Source: Paenalicyclobacillus ferrooxydans (GTDB taxonomy: Bacteria; Bacillota; Bacilli; Alicyclobacillales; Alicyclobacillaceae). Taken from it: a DNA stretch of 64,000 nt. Below, in pieces: positions 26,094 to 35,568 of the stretch. Location of the stretch: positions 1 through 64,000 of the forward strand of contig NZ_LJCO01000079.1 of NCBI RefSeq assembly GCF_001399675.1. Direction: 5' to 3'. Below the pieces are notes generated by a model, which worked only from the letters and a program-made list of their open reading frames with translations, was not told the DNA's origin and made no database searches. Within the stretch, counting starts at the first letter, position 1. Every line of letters starts with the position of its first letter. The translations under genes were made by a program, and so were the position numbers.

Positions 26094-28127
26094 TTGAAGT
26101 ACCTGATACGTCTTCTGCAGTGGATCTTTGTTGCCTTTGTCCTGGTACTCATCGTTGAGTTTCCGCATGGTGTTGTCCAACCTCAGATGGCGGATATTGT
26201 ACAGCCGATACACGCCTTCAGTTGGACGGAATATTTCCACAATCTAGGGAACTTGGGGCATGGCATCTTAACGCTGTCACTCGGTAAAACGCTGGATAAC
26301 GGTTACGCAATTGCACCGATTGTCGTTCAGACATCTTGGAAGAGTATCGAGCTGATTGCGATTGCACTGATATTTGTTATCTTCGGCGGCGTCGCGAAGG
26401 GGATTTATGACGGATTACACGGTCATTCTGGCCGTAAAGGTGCCGTTGCGTCGTCACTGCTGCAATGGTTCGCTGAGTCCGTACCCGATTTCTTCGTCAT
26501 CGTGACGCTCGAAACCATTTATTTTGCCATTGAGATCCACTACCAGATTCAGTTCTCGTTCATTGGCAGCGGCATGTTTGTTCCGGGTACGTTGATTCCA
26601 GCGATGACGTTGGCACTGGTACCAACCATGTACATGGCGAGAGCCGTTCGAACGAATGTGGAGGATCAGTATGGGCAGATGTATCTCGTTACCGCTCAAG
26701 CAAAAGGCTTACGCTTTTGGCAAGTGCTGATGCGTCATTTGATTCCAAACTGCCTTCCTGCGGTTCGGATGGCTGTATTACCGGTACTCGCTATGATTTT
26801 TTCAGGCCTCATCATGGTTGAATACCTATATTATCAACACGGGCTGTTGTTCGGATTGTTCTCTGCGATGGGTAACACAGGCGAAATGCCTCAGTACAGT
26901 CAACCCTTTTTCCACCACGGCGTAATCTCCGCGCAGTTCAACACATATGATGCGAATCTCGTCCTTGGTTACCTGGTTGCAAGCTTTGTGGTGTTCATGG
27001 CGTATTACCTCCTGATGTATTTCATTTTGCGGGTGTTCGGTTACAAGCGTGTGCACAACCCCTACGCGAGTACGCTGCGGGACGATAGCATCGGATCGCG
27101 AGCAGCCAGTCTTTGGGTGGGGGTCGGCATGCTTGCCGTATTGCTGTTGTCGGCGGCATTTCGAAACCACTTGCCTATTCCCAGTCCGAACGCCATGGAC
27201 TCGCTGCACATTTCACAAGGCGGTGACGTGATGTCCGCGCCTGCGTTTCCGCCGTCATTTCGTCACCTGCTTGGCACAGACGAATTTGGCCGTGACATGC
27301 TGAGCCGGGCACTCAGCGATACATTGCCGACGTTTTTATACGTGGGTGGCTTAACGGTGGCCGTGCTTGCTGTCTCGACGGGGCTTGCAGTCCTGTCTTC
27401 TGTCGCCAAATGGAGGTTTGTGCGGGCGTTCATCAACGGTTGGAATGCTTGCTTCAGTCTGATTCCGGGTGTCGTCGGTGCTCTCTTGATCTTGGAAATC
27501 CCGAGTGTGTATTGGCTTGGCGTGCACATGGAGCCTGATGGTGGATCGTACTGGAGCTACGCACGAATGCTTGTGATTTTGTTTGTTGTCGGATTGATTG
27601 AGTGTGGCAAAGTGGCCTACACCATACAGTATGTGCTCGATGACGCGCAGGAGAAATCGTATATCGAAGCAGCCGTTATCTCTGGGAATACGGGGTGGAC
27701 CCAGTTCTTGCTGCACCTTTGGAGACCGTTGATTGAGTCCGTATCGGAGCAGTTTTTCGTGGGGTTTAACCGGATCATCATCTTGATCGCGGTGATAGGA
27801 TACTTTCAAATTACGCTTCGTCCCGCATGGATACCGGTTCAGGGAGGGTTCAGTCTCATTAATCTTTCCAATGACTGGGGAGGGCTGTTCTCTGAAACGG
27901 CTCGGCAGTACTTTTCGTCCCCGTGGGTTCTGATGGCCCCGGCACTGCTCGTAGCGTGGACTGTGTTCTCTATGAATCTGATTCTCCAAGCCGTCCGACT
28001 GAAGCTGCGCTCGGTTCCGAATCGTCGCCGGAAAGATGTATCCTCCCTGGCTTTCAGGTGGTTGGCCAGACCACGGAGAAACATCATGGCCCCGTCCGTT
28101 CCGGGCAGCAGTGGTCACAGGCATTAG
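26094..28127 (+). CDS. Fused DppB-DppC-like ABC transporter permease (copy 2)
   Basis: A 677-residue paralogue of the protein at 20193-22199, similar over its whole length (roughly half the residues match by eye). Its N-terminal DppB-like half has the EAA loop LVTAQAKGLRFWQVLMRHLIPN. Its C-terminal DppC-like half has FPPSFRHLLGTDEFGRDMLSR and YIEAAVISGNTGWTQFLLHL. Gaps and the B-C junction occur at the same places in both, so the fusion predates the duplication. TTG 26094 has AGAGGAGA upstream, parallel to copy 1. It is followed after 19 bp by an FMN-dependent hydroxyacid oxidase. No ATPase or solute-binding protein is present in the window. Confidence 0.85.
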   Translation: MKYLIRLLQWIFVAFVLVLIVEFPHGVVQPQMADIVQPIHAFSWTEYFHNLGNLGHGILTLSLGKTLDNGYAIAPIVVQTSWKSIELIAIALIFVIFGGVAKGIYDGLHGHSGRKGAVASSLLQWFAESVPDFFVIVTLETIYFAIEIHYQIQFSFIGSGMFVPGTLIPAMTLALVPTMYMARAVRTNVEDQYGQMYLVTAQAKGLRFWQVLMRHLIPNCLPAVRMAVLPVLAMIFSGLIMVEYLYYQHGLLFGLFSAMGNTGEMPQYSQPFFHHGVISAQFNTYDANLVLGYLVASFVVFMAYYLLMYFILRVFGYKRVHNPYASTLRDDSIGSRAASLWVGVGMLAVLLLSAAFRNHLPIPSPNAMDSLHISQGGDVMSAPAFPPSFRHLLGTDEFGRDMLSRALSDTLPTFLYVGGLTVAVLAVSTGLAVLSSVAKWRFVRAFINGWNACFSLIPGVVGALLILEIPSVYWLGVHMEPDGGSYWSYARMLVILFVVGLIECGKVAYTIQYVLDDAQEKSYIEAAVISGNTGWTQFLLHLWRPLIESVSEQFFVGFNRIIILIAVIGYFQITLRPAWIPVQGGFSLINLSNDWGGLFSETARQYFSSPWVLMAPALLVAWTVFSMNLILQAVRLKLRSVPNRRRKDVSSLAFRWLARPRRNIMAPSVPGSSGHRH

Positions 28128-28146
28128 TGATGAGAGGTGCATTGTT

Positions 28147-29319
28147 GTGAGTGAATATGGACTTGAAGCGGAACTGAAAGTGTATTCAACTGCCCTGCAA
28201 GGGCAGTCTGAGTGGCCATGGCCGCTGCTTCCGGAAGACTGGAGAGAGGCGGCCCGAAAGGTGTTGAAACCCGGTCCTTTTGGGTACGTAGACGGTGGTG
28301 CGGGACTGGAAGACACCATGCAGGCGAATCGAGCCGCCTTTGCGAAATACGCCATTCGCTCGAGAATGCTTCGGAATGTATCAGACAGGGACCTGTCCAT
28401 TTCACTTTTCGACCGCCCACTGCCTGTACCAGTTTTGCTTGCTCCAATCGGTGTACAGTCGATTATTCATCCGGATGCGGAGTTGGCGTCTGCAAAGGCA
28501 AGCGCAAAGCATGGCATTCCTTTCATTCTGAGTACGGTATCCTCTGTGCCGATGGAGCAGGTCGCCGATGCGATGGGTGATGCGACGCGGTGGTTCCAAC
28601 TCTATCCGGGGAAGGACAAGCGGATCGTACGGAGTTTTATGGAGAGAGCCAAGCAAAGCGGGTACGCTGCGATTGTGGTCACACTCGACACGACAATGCT
28701 CGGTTGGCGTCCAATCGACCTGAAGAATGTGTATCTCCCGTTTCTGCAAGGTGAAGGCATTGCTAATTTTGTGAGCGATCCGATTTTTCAATCGCGGCTG
28801 CAACAGTCCCCAGCGCAGAATCCGGCTGCCGCGATCGAGGAGTTTCTCAAGGTCTATGTGAATCCCTCCTTTGCCTGGGATGACCTTGCAGAACTTCGGA
28901 TGTGGACAGACCTGCCGCTTCTGGTCAAAGGAATCACGCATCCACACGACGCAAAGCGTGCCAAAGAGATGGGAATTGACGGTGTCATCGTATCTAACCA
29001 TGGAGGACGCCAGGTGGATGGGGGAATTGCGTCACTCGACGCGCTAACTGAGGTCCGGGAAGCGGTCGGTGATGACTATCTCGTGCTGTTTGACAGCGGC
29101 ATTCGCTGTGCAGCAGATGTCTATAAGGCAATTGCACTGGGAGCGCAAGCGGTTCTGCTTGGCCGGCCGTACGCCTATGCGCTTGCTGTAGGCGGACAGA
29201 TGGGTGTGGAAGAGATGCTTGGCCAGTGGAAGGGTGAACTCGATCTCCAACTTGCCCTGTCTGGCTATTCGCGTGTGCGGGACATTCACGGAGACTACGT
29301 AACCCAGAGAAACGGATAG
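28147..29319 (+). CDS. FMN-dependent alpha-hydroxy-acid oxidising enzyme (lactate 2-monooxygenase-like)
   Basis: A 390-residue TIM-barrel flavoenzyme of the glycolate oxidase / L-lactate dehydrogenase family. Family blocks are PFGYVDGGAGLEDTMQANR, PVPVLLAPIGVQSIIHPDAE, PFILSTVSSVPMEQV, WFQLYPGKDK and GYAAIVVTLDT. The catalytic His and substrate Arg are in VSNHGGRQVDGG, followed by LFDSGIRCAADVYKAIALGA and LLGRPYAYALAVGG. The DTTMLGWR and IQSPAQ-like internal segment resembles lactate monooxygenase-type members. GTG 28147 is chosen because GAGAGG is upstream; the frame further upstream overlaps the permease. It is likely co-transcribed with the fused permease. Confidence 0.88.
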   Translation: MSEYGLEAELKVYSTALQGQSEWPWPLLPEDWREAARKVLKPGPFGYVDGGAGLEDTMQANRAAFAKYAIRSRMLRNVSDRDLSISLFDRPLPVPVLLAPIGVQSIIHPDAELASAKASAKHGIPFILSTVSSVPMEQVADAMGDATRWFQLYPGKDKRIVRSFMERAKQSGYAAIVVTLDTTMLGWRPIDLKNVYLPFLQGEGIANFVSDPIFQSRLQQSPAQNPAAAIEEFLKVYVNPSFAWDDLAELRMWTDLPLLVKGITHPHDAKRAKEMGIDGVIVSNHGGRQVDGGIASLDALTEVREAVGDDYLVLFDSGIRCAADVYKAIALGAQAVLLGRPYAYALAVGGQMGVEEMLGQWKGELDLQLALSGYSRVRDIHGDYVTQRNG

Positions 29320-29394
29320 GCCAAGTGGTCTTTGGCGTCACATCTGAGTCGTAATCCCCGTCTCATGGGATATAACCCACTATGGCATTACTTT

Positions 29395-29418
29395 GCGGCA
29401 GTTGAAGCGGCAGTTGAA
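29395..29418. repeat. 12-bp tandem duplication
   Basis: GCGGCAGTTGAA occurs twice in direct succession (29395-29406, 29407-29418) in the spacer before the lipoprotein gene. Confidence 0.75.
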
Positions 29419-29483
29419 GCGCGTTCATGGAGTAATTGTCCAGGTGAGCCCGGTTGATGCAAAGAGTTTGGGGGTAAGAGGTT

Positions 29484-30602
29484 ATGAGACGAACAGTTGT
29501 GGCATTGAGTGCTGTAGCTCTGTTCTCATCTGTCCTGGTGGGATGCAGTACTCCAGGTCACCAGGGGACAACAACTTCGCCGTCGACAAATGGCAGAGCA
29601 AATCAGGCTGCGGGGAAGACTAACGAGCAGGGGACGAACGCCGCCGGTTCTGCCAACGCTGCCGGGACAGGGACAAACAATACCGGACAAGGGCAGAATG
29701 GTTCCGCGTCATCCGCCAATACATCCCCGTCAAACACGGCTGCGTCAAACACTGCAGGAACGAACTCAAATCCCGGCCAGAACAACACAGGCTCATCACC
29801 GACGTCCTCGGTGCAGGCGTCAGCGGAAGTACTGGTGAAACAGTCCATGCATTTGGCGACGTTAGGTGCAGATCCGAATATTCCGTTTTCTCTTCAGGAA
29901 AACATGAGTGTGGTCGAGAGTGCCTGGGGGAAACCCGACAGTGAGAACGGCGCTGGTGCAGGAATCTATGCGTCCTACAACAGTCATCAGACTGCGCTCG
30001 GATTCAACAAGGGAGGCCAACTGATTGACCTCCGGTCATATGGTTCAAACATCCAATCCATCACGCTGGCCGATATTAAAGCCGTCCTCGGTACACCAGG
30101 GGAAGTCAGAGAGTCCTCCGACTCCATCATCTACATGTATCCTGCAGGTCCGGATTATCAGCTGTTGTGGGTGTTTCCAAAAACGTCATCTGGTGGGGCT
30201 GGTCCGACGGTAAATCACATTTCTGTTTTTTTGCCAGCAGGAACGATTGACCTGATGGCGCAGAATCAGCCTGCACCATCTGTCGTTGTCGACAATGCAC
30301 CAGGCACGGTTGGCAGCCTCTTTACATTTTCAATTATGCATGCTCCGACGGGGTATCGGTTGGTTGAGTTGGAGTGGTTGCCAGCGGGGAAGCCTCCTGT
30401 TGTCAACACGTTCAACCAGGCATTGCAAAATGGTAAGCTGGCGAACCTTAACCCCGGGTTCAGCATCAGCGGTGATGGCCAGACTCTAAGTTTCCTGTAC
30501 CCCAGTTCGATGCACAGTGAAAGCGGACATGTACAGGTCATTTTCCAAGCAGTGTCCGGTTCAGCCTTGATAGGGACCAGTCCGATCATCACCCTAAAGT
30601 AA
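29484..30602 (+). CDS. Lipoprotein with YjgB-like (DUF4309) domain
   Basis: A 372-residue exported protein. Residues 1-21 are a lipoprotein signal (MRRTVVALSAVALFSSVLVGC, lipobox LVGC, lipidated Cys21). A low-complexity Asn/Gly/Thr/Ser linker follows to about 110, probably spanning the cell wall. Residues about 120-245 match the DUF4309/YjgB pattern (VKQSMHLATLGADPNIPFSL, GKPDSENGAGAGIYASY, ADIKAVLGTPGEV, YQLLWVFP). The C-terminal ~120 residues look like an immunoglobulin-type beta domain. The start has AAGAGG upstream. It is expected on the outer face of the membrane; function unknown. Confidence 0.8.
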   Translation: MRRTVVALSAVALFSSVLVGCSTPGHQGTTTSPSTNGRANQAAGKTNEQGTNAAGSANAAGTGTNNTGQGQNGSASSANTSPSNTAASNTAGTNSNPGQNNTGSSPTSSVQASAEVLVKQSMHLATLGADPNIPFSLQENMSVVESAWGKPDSENGAGAGIYASYNSHQTALGFNKGGQLIDLRSYGSNIQSITLADIKAVLGTPGEVRESSDSIIYMYPAGPDYQLLWVFPKTSSGGAGPTVNHISVFLPAGTIDLMAQNQPAPSVVVDNAPGTVGSLFTFSIMHAPTGYRLVELEWLPAGKPPVVNTFNQALQNGKLANLNPGFSISGDGQTLSFLYPSSMHSESGHVQVIFQAVSGSALIGTSPIITLK

Positions 30603-30605
30603 GTG

Positions 30606-31235
30606 TCAGGTTTCGGAGGTACAAAAATCCGTACACAGCAATGCCACCCTCTTGAGGATGTCGAGTGACTGCCCGACATCCTCAACTTCAAGGCTGTGGT
30701 CAGCTCCCGGAATGACATGGATTGCTGCATTTGCCGACGGACGAATTTCGTTGACATCAGAGGCGGTAAATGCAGGGTCACGATCTCCGACAATCACAAG
30801 CGAACGCTCAGCACTTTGGATGGCTGGAATAACGGGCCTCAGCGGGGTCAGAAAGACCTGGTTGCGAACGCTGAAGTGGACTTTTGACAGGACCTTGGCC
30901 AGCACAACGGTACCGATGCTTTTGCCGATAAAGGTGACGCTTTGGTACTGACGAGAAACGTGGGTGGCGAGCGCGTCTACAACTTCACTCACAAGCGTGT
31001 CGAGGTCTTCCATCACTAGGTCTGCGCGGTTCGCCTGGTATCCGTATTCCACACCAAGCACATCGCAGCCGGCTGCATAGGCAGCCTTTTTGGCGTACCA
31101 CAGGAGGGGCGCATCAAGGGGATAGTTTCTACCGGGAAACAACACGGCAAGTTTGCTAGAATCAGAAGAATGGGTTACATAGGGATAAGAAGCATGCTGT
31201 GTGCCCCATTTTGTTGGGACCTTCAAGATAGGCAT
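30606..31235 (-). CDS. Alpha/beta hydrolase
   Basis: A 209-residue single-domain hydrolase. LAVLFPGRNYPLDAPLLWY is the oxyanion-region strand. FIGKSIGTVVLAKVL contains the nucleophile elbow G-K-S-I-G. LVIVGDRDPAF carries the acidic residue and IPGADHSLEVEDV the catalytic His, so the triad is complete. ATG 31235 has GGGAGGTG at good spacing; the 39 codons upstream in frame show no family similarity. It converges with the lipoprotein gene and diverges from queD. Substrate unknown. Confidence 0.8.
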   Translation of the reverse strand: MPILKVPTKWGTQHASYPYVTHSSDSSKLAVLFPGRNYPLDAPLLWYAKKAAYAAGCDVLGVEYGYQANRADLVMEDLDTLVSEVVDALATHVSRQYQSVTFIGKSIGTVVLAKVLSKVHFSVRNQVFLTPLRPVIPAIQSAERSLVIVGDRDPAFTASDVNEIRPSANAAIHVIPGADHSLEVEDVGQSLDILKRVALLCTDFCTSET

Positions 31236-31452
31236 TTTGTCACCTCCGGGAATAGGCAGCACTGAATGAGACGTGAAACTTGAACTGAACAGGGACATGA
31301 ATCGCACCAAGATTGCACCAACAGGAAACGGTCTTTGTGCTGACTGTATCATACCCGTCAGTGAAAATGTCCATTGGTGTCAAGATCTGTCATCGTAATT
31401 TCTATTCACTTTTCGTATATTTGCTAGTAGACAAAATCAGGAGGGTGATGTT

Positions 31453-31932
31453 ATGCCCACAACACGTATTTGTAAGATATTCACATTTGATGCTGCGCAT
31501 CAATTGATTGGACACAGTGGCAAGTGTGCGAACTTACACGGCCATACGTATACATTGGAAGTCGTCGTTAGTGGGGAACCGATTGGGGAGGAAAATCCTT
31601 CGGATGAGGGGTTTGTGATGGATTTCGCAAAACTCAAGGCGGTGGTTAAGACTGAGGTGACCGACATCCTCGATCACGCCTTTATCTCCCGCGGCAACGA
31701 ACCTGCCCTCGAGGTGCTGCGTGCGTCGGGTTCTAAAGTGGCCGTCCTGGGGTTCCGTACCACGGCGGAGAATCTGGCACGTTACATCGTTTATCGATTA
31801 AAGACGGCCGGCCTGCCCGTTGAGTCTGTAAAGCTGTGGGAGACACAGACGGCATGGGCACAGGTGTACGCTGCCGAGGTTCCGGACGATGGACCTTTCT
31901 ACCAAGAGGTTGGAGGGTGCGATAGTGAGTAA
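31453..31932 (+). CDS. queD: 6-carboxytetrahydropterin synthase (QueD)
   Basis: A 159-residue T-fold protein of the 6-pyruvoyl-tetrahydropterin synthase family, acting in 7-deazaguanine (queuosine precursor) synthesis from dihydroneopterin triphosphate. Zinc ligands are His16 in FDAAHQL and His29 and His31 in LHGHTY. The catalytic Cys25 lies in GKCANLHG. DHAFISRGNEPALEVL and a C-terminal KLWETQTAWAQV, carrying the pterin-anchoring Glu, complete the family pattern. Its 3' end overlaps queE by 8 bp, which fixes the pathway assignment. Confidence 0.93.
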   Translation: MPTTRICKIFTFDAAHQLIGHSGKCANLHGHTYTLEVVVSGEPIGEENPSDEGFVMDFAKLKAVVKTEVTDILDHAFISRGNEPALEVLRASGSKVAVLGFRTTAENLARYIVYRLKTAGLPVESVKLWETQTAWAQVYAAEVPDDGPFYQEVGGCDSE

Positions 31933-32647
31933 GATTCCCGTTTTGGAGACATTTGGTCCGACCATCCAGGGTGAAGGAATGGTCGTTGGCCGCAAGACCA
32001 TGTTTGTACGTACCGCTGGCTGTGACTATCAGTGTGTTTGGTGTGATTCAGCGTACACTTGGAATGGATCGGAAAAGCATCGTACGAGGATGCTTTCTCC
32101 AGAAGAAGTGATGGACGAGCTGGTTGCACTTGGCGGGAACCGCTTTAATCATGTGACGATTACGGGCGGCAATCCGGCACTCATTGGCGATCCGATGCGC
32201 CGCTTTATCAATCTCTGCCATCAGCAAGGGCACAAGGTGGGGCTTGAGACCCAAGGGAGTCGGATGCAGGACTGGTTTTTTGACATCGACGATCTGACGC
32301 TCAGCCCTAAGCCCCCAAGCTCGAAGATGGAGACGAACTGGGATACGCTTGATCGGATCGTACATGAGCTTACTGGGCACAGCGTCAACTTCAGTCTGAA
32401 GATTGTCGTGTTTGATAACGAAGACGTCGAATACGCAAAGAGTGTCTTTGCGCGCTATCCGGATGTGGCGCAAAAATACGTCCAACCGGGTAATGCGCAC
32501 ACAGATGCATCCGGAAACATCTCTGCCTACCTGCTCGAGCGGCTGGAGTGGCTCTTTGGTGTCGTCATTTCTGACGCGGCATTCAACTCTGTCCGTGTTC
32601 TGCCCCAACTGCATGCGATGGTTTGGAGCAACGAGCGAGAGCGTTAA
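31925..32647 (+). CDS. queE: 7-carboxy-7-deazaguanine synthase (QueE)
   Basis: A 240-residue radical SAM enzyme converting carboxytetrahydropterin to 7-carboxy-7-deazaguanine. The SAM/[4Fe-4S] motif is Cys33-x3-Cys37-x2-Cys40 in AGCDYQCVWCDSAYTW, and ETFGPTIQGEG at the N-terminus and VTITGGNPAL are typical of QueE. GTG 31925 is preceded by GGAGGG. It overlaps the end of queD by 8 bp, so the pair is translationally coupled. queC and queF are not in the window. Confidence 0.94.
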   Translation: MSKIPVLETFGPTIQGEGMVVGRKTMFVRTAGCDYQCVWCDSAYTWNGSEKHRTRMLSPEEVMDELVALGGNRFNHVTITGGNPALIGDPMRRFINLCHQQGHKVGLETQGSRMQDWFFDIDDLTLSPKPPSSKMETNWDTLDRIVHELTGHSVNFSLKIVVFDNEDVEYAKSVFARYPDVAQKYVQPGNAHTDASGNISAYLLERLEWLFGVVISDAAFNSVRVLPQLHAMVWSNERER

Positions 32648-32863
32648 TCCAACAATCAGACGATGCTGCTGCTGCAGCTTTGGGGCGAAGCAGCTGGACC
32701 TTTGTGCTGCTGGAGCTTTGTTATGACCGACGCGATGCCGCTGCGGCAGCTTCGGAAACATAGCACGTCCCACTGCCGCAGCCCATCATAAGACAATCTC
32801 CCGGCGACATAGATATGTGGAGTCAGTCACTGACGAAGCAACGACGTTCGGGAGGCATATCTG
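32648..32863. other. Spacer between queE and the molybdenum hydroxylase genes
   Basis: It contains several CTGCTGC/GCAGCT-type short repeats near 32660-32740 and no gene or terminator that I can support. Confidence 0.35.
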
Positions 32864-35230
32864 ATGTCTGACATGGGTGCGGTTGGGCAAAACATCCCAC
32901 GCAAGGACGCGGATGCAAAGGTCACAGGACTGGCAAAGTACACGGATGACTTATCTGATCCAGGCGGCTTACACGCGGTACTGGTGACTAGCACGGAGGG
33001 ACATGCGAGAATCCTCTCAGTGGACACGCATGATGCTTCCCGTGCACCCGGTGTGCGAGCCGTTCTGACAGGCCGAGATATGCCCGTGATGACTGGCGAT
33101 CCAATCAAGGATCGCCCCATTCTCGCGATCGACACGGTTCGGTATGCGGGAGAGCCTGTAGCGATCGTGATTGCTGACGAGCTCTATCAGGCCCAGGCAG
33201 GTGCTGCACTGGTTCGCATTGCATACCAGCCGTTGCCGGTTTTGCAGTCCCCTCGACAGGCCTTTGCGGCTGACGCTCCCCTAATTCACCCCAATCTTCG
33301 TGATTACCATTGGACTGAAGAAGCGAATCCCGTCCCGGGAACCAATATTGCAACCAAGATCCACATCCGCAAAGGAAACGCGCACGAGGCCTTCAGACGT
33401 TGTGACGTTGTGGTCGAATGTCAAATCTCATTTCCACAATCCCATCATGCCCCGATGGAGACACACTGTGCGAAAGCAAAAATGACGGTGGATGGGCACG
33501 TCGAAATCACAACGTCGACCCAGTCCCCATATTCAAACCCCCGTGTTATCTCAGAAACGTTTGGGATTCGGGAATCAAATGTACGGGTGGAAACACCGTT
33601 TGTCGGCGGCGGATTTGGGGGTAAGTCGAGTACTTACATCGAACCGATTGTGGTGGCAGCAGCAGAGGCGGCGAACGGCAAGACGGTACAACTGCGGTGT
33701 ACGCGAGAGCAAGACATGATGACAGTGCCTTGTCATATCGGACTCGAGGCTGTCGTCAGGCTTGGGGCGACACTGGATGGACGCCTGGTTGCAGCGGAAA
33801 TAAGCTACTGGTTTGACGGCGGTGGATACTCGGACAGAGGTGTCATTGTGGCGCGGGCGGCTGCGCAGGACTGTACAGGGCCATATCGGATCGACCACGT
33901 GGAGTGTCATGCGTACTGTATGTACACGAACCATCCACCGACGACATCGTTTAGGGGATTCGGGCACCCGGAGCAGACGCTTGTCATGGAGCGAGCGATG
34001 GATGAGTTGGCAAAAAAGTTATCGGTCGATCCGCTCGAGTTACGCCGCATAAATGCTATCTTACCTGGTGATACGACTCCTACGCAGGCTAGGTTGACGA
34101 GAAGCTCAATTGGCGATGTGCGCGGCTGTCTGAACCGGCTGCAGCAGTTACTGGACTGGCAAGGCCCAAACGCGATCCGCGATGGACGGGTCGTGCGGGC
34201 ACGAGGCATAGCCTGTGTGTGGAAGACGTCGAGCACGCCACCGAACGCGAGCTCTGGGGCGATTGTCTATGTCAAACGAGATGGAGGGGTCACGGTCGTC
34301 TCGGGAATTGTGGAAATCGGACAGGGTACGAAGACGGCGCTCACGCAGATTGTGGCGGACGTGTTTCGGATACATCCAGACCGCGTCGATGTGGTGTTCG
34401 ACGTGAATACCGACGAGCAACCTGAGCATTGGAAGACGGTGGCTAGCCGAGGAAGTCTGCTCGCCGGAAACGCTGCCTTACGAGCGGCAACAGACGCAGT
34501 TCATCAACTCACAGAGACGGCAGCGCTCGCGTTTGGATGCAACCCGCAGGATGTTCGGATAGAGGACGGTTTTGCTTACTGTCCTTATGCCGAAAATCCG
34601 ATCCCGATTGGAGACCTGTCACACGGGTATGTCTTTCCCGACGGGCACACAGCAGGGAGTCTCGTTGTCGGTCGCGGCAGCTATACCATCGAAGGTGTCA
34701 CCCCCATCGATTTCGAGACAGGTCACGGGGTTCCTGGACCCGAGTGGACCGTGGCAGCACAGGGGGTGGAGGTTGAGTATCGTTCTGATGACTACACATA
34801 TCGCGTGATTCGGGCTGTGACAGTGGTGGACGCAGGCGGAGTCCTTCATCCGGAGTTGGCTCTGGGTCAGGTTAAGGGTGCCATGAGTATGGGCATTGGC
34901 CTCGCCACACGTGAAGGGTATGTCTACGACCGTCGGGGAGCAGTGACGAATCCACAACTGCGCGTCTACCCTATGCTGCGCTACGGTGAACAACCAAGAT
35001 ATGATGTCGAGTTTCTTACCACGCCGCACAAAGACGCACCTTACGGCATCCGCGGACTCGGGGAACACGGTCTGATTGGAATGCCTGCGGCACTTGCGAA
35101 CGCACTCTCGAACGCTATCGGAATTGAAGTGAATCAGATGCCAATGACACCCGAACTGTTGTGGCGCCTGAGTCAACATGAGGATGACCCGAAGCGCAAG
35201 CGAGGTGGCGTAGCCAGGCCGCGTGGATAG
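32864..35230 (+). CDS. Molybdopterin-binding large subunit, xanthine dehydrogenase family
   Basis: A 788-residue molybdenum hydroxylase catalytic subunit. It opens with GQNIPRKDADAKVTGLAKYTDD, typical of the family. Molybdopterin-contact segments follow: VETPFVGGGFGGKSSTYIEP, NHPPTTSFRGFGHPEQT (active-site Arg) and VSGIVEIGQGTKTALTQI. The catalytic Glu is in RGLGEHGLIGMP near the C-terminus. It forms a complex with the FAD (35569) and 2Fe-2S (36421) subunits. Substrate (purine, nicotinate, CO or other) cannot be decided: the residues differ from CO dehydrogenase, which has a VAYRC Cys loop. No maturation factor is adjacent. The stop codon lies inside the first unit of an 18-bp repeat array. 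Confidence 0.93.
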   Translation: MSDMGAVGQNIPRKDADAKVTGLAKYTDDLSDPGGLHAVLVTSTEGHARILSVDTHDASRAPGVRAVLTGRDMPVMTGDPIKDRPILAIDTVRYAGEPVAIVIADELYQAQAGAALVRIAYQPLPVLQSPRQAFAADAPLIHPNLRDYHWTEEANPVPGTNIATKIHIRKGNAHEAFRRCDVVVECQISFPQSHHAPMETHCAKAKMTVDGHVEITTSTQSPYSNPRVISETFGIRESNVRVETPFVGGGFGGKSSTYIEPIVVAAAEAANGKTVQLRCTREQDMMTVPCHIGLEAVVRLGATLDGRLVAAEISYWFDGGGYSDRGVIVARAAAQDCTGPYRIDHVECHAYCMYTNHPPTTSFRGFGHPEQTLVMERAMDELAKKLSVDPLELRRINAILPGDTTPTQARLTRSSIGDVRGCLNRLQQLLDWQGPNAIRDGRVVRARGIACVWKTSSTPPNASSGAIVYVKRDGGVTVVSGIVEIGQGTKTALTQIVADVFRIHPDRVDVVFDVNTDEQPEHWKTVASRGSLLAGNAALRAATDAVHQLTETAALAFGCNPQDVRIEDGFAYCPYAENPIPIGDLSHGYVFPDGHTAGSLVVGRGSYTIEGVTPIDFETGHGVPGPEWTVAAQGVEVEYRSDDYTYRVIRAVTVVDAGGVLHPELALGQVKGAMSMGIGLATREGYVYDRRGAVTNPQLRVYPMLRYGEQPRYDVEFLTTPHKDAPYGIRGLGEHGLIGMPAALANALSNAIGIEVNQMPMTPELLWRLSQHEDDPKRKRGGVARPRG

Positions 35231-35458
35231 CTAGGGCTGCGTGGATAGCTAGGGTTGCGAGGATAGCCAGGGCTGCGAGGATAGCCAGGGCTGCGAGGAT
35301 AGCCAGGGCTGCGAGGATAGCCAGGGCTGCGAGGATAGCCAGGGCTGCGAGGATAGCCAGGGCTGCGAGGATAGCCAGGGCTGCGAGGATAGCCAGGGCT
35401 GCGAGGATAGCCAGGGCTGCGAGGATAGCCAGGGCTGCGAGGATAGCTGGGGCTGCGT
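35225..35458. repeat. 18-bp tandem repeat array (13 copies) across the large-subunit stop codon
   Basis: Thirteen 18-bp units of the type GGATAGCCAGGGCTGCGA run from 35225 to 35458 with few changes. The first unit contains the TAG stop (35228-35230) of the large-subunit gene, and because 18 is a multiple of three the same TAG recurs in frame in every unit. A run of 12 G follows near 35470. The array separates the large-subunit gene from its FAD-subunit partner by 338 bp. Long minus-strand frames through it are artefacts of the period. Confidence 0.93.
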
Positions 35459-35568
35459 GACGGTCTCGGGGGGGGGGGGAACCAGATCGGTGGTCAGGCG
35501 TGGTGGATAGGCTGTTGAGGCATAACGGCCAATCGGCTGGTGGGTGAGCACGGGAGGGGGGACACTTC

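Noticed and set aside
27351-28400. A 349-codon minus-strand frame across the second fused permease and the FMN oxidase
   Set aside because: It is antisense to two well-supported genes, and its composition (Arg/Pro/Ser-rich) is that of a shadow frame.
31236-31452. preQ1 riboswitch upstream of queD
   Set aside because: No short hairpin plus A-rich tail of the preQ1-I type could be found in the leader.
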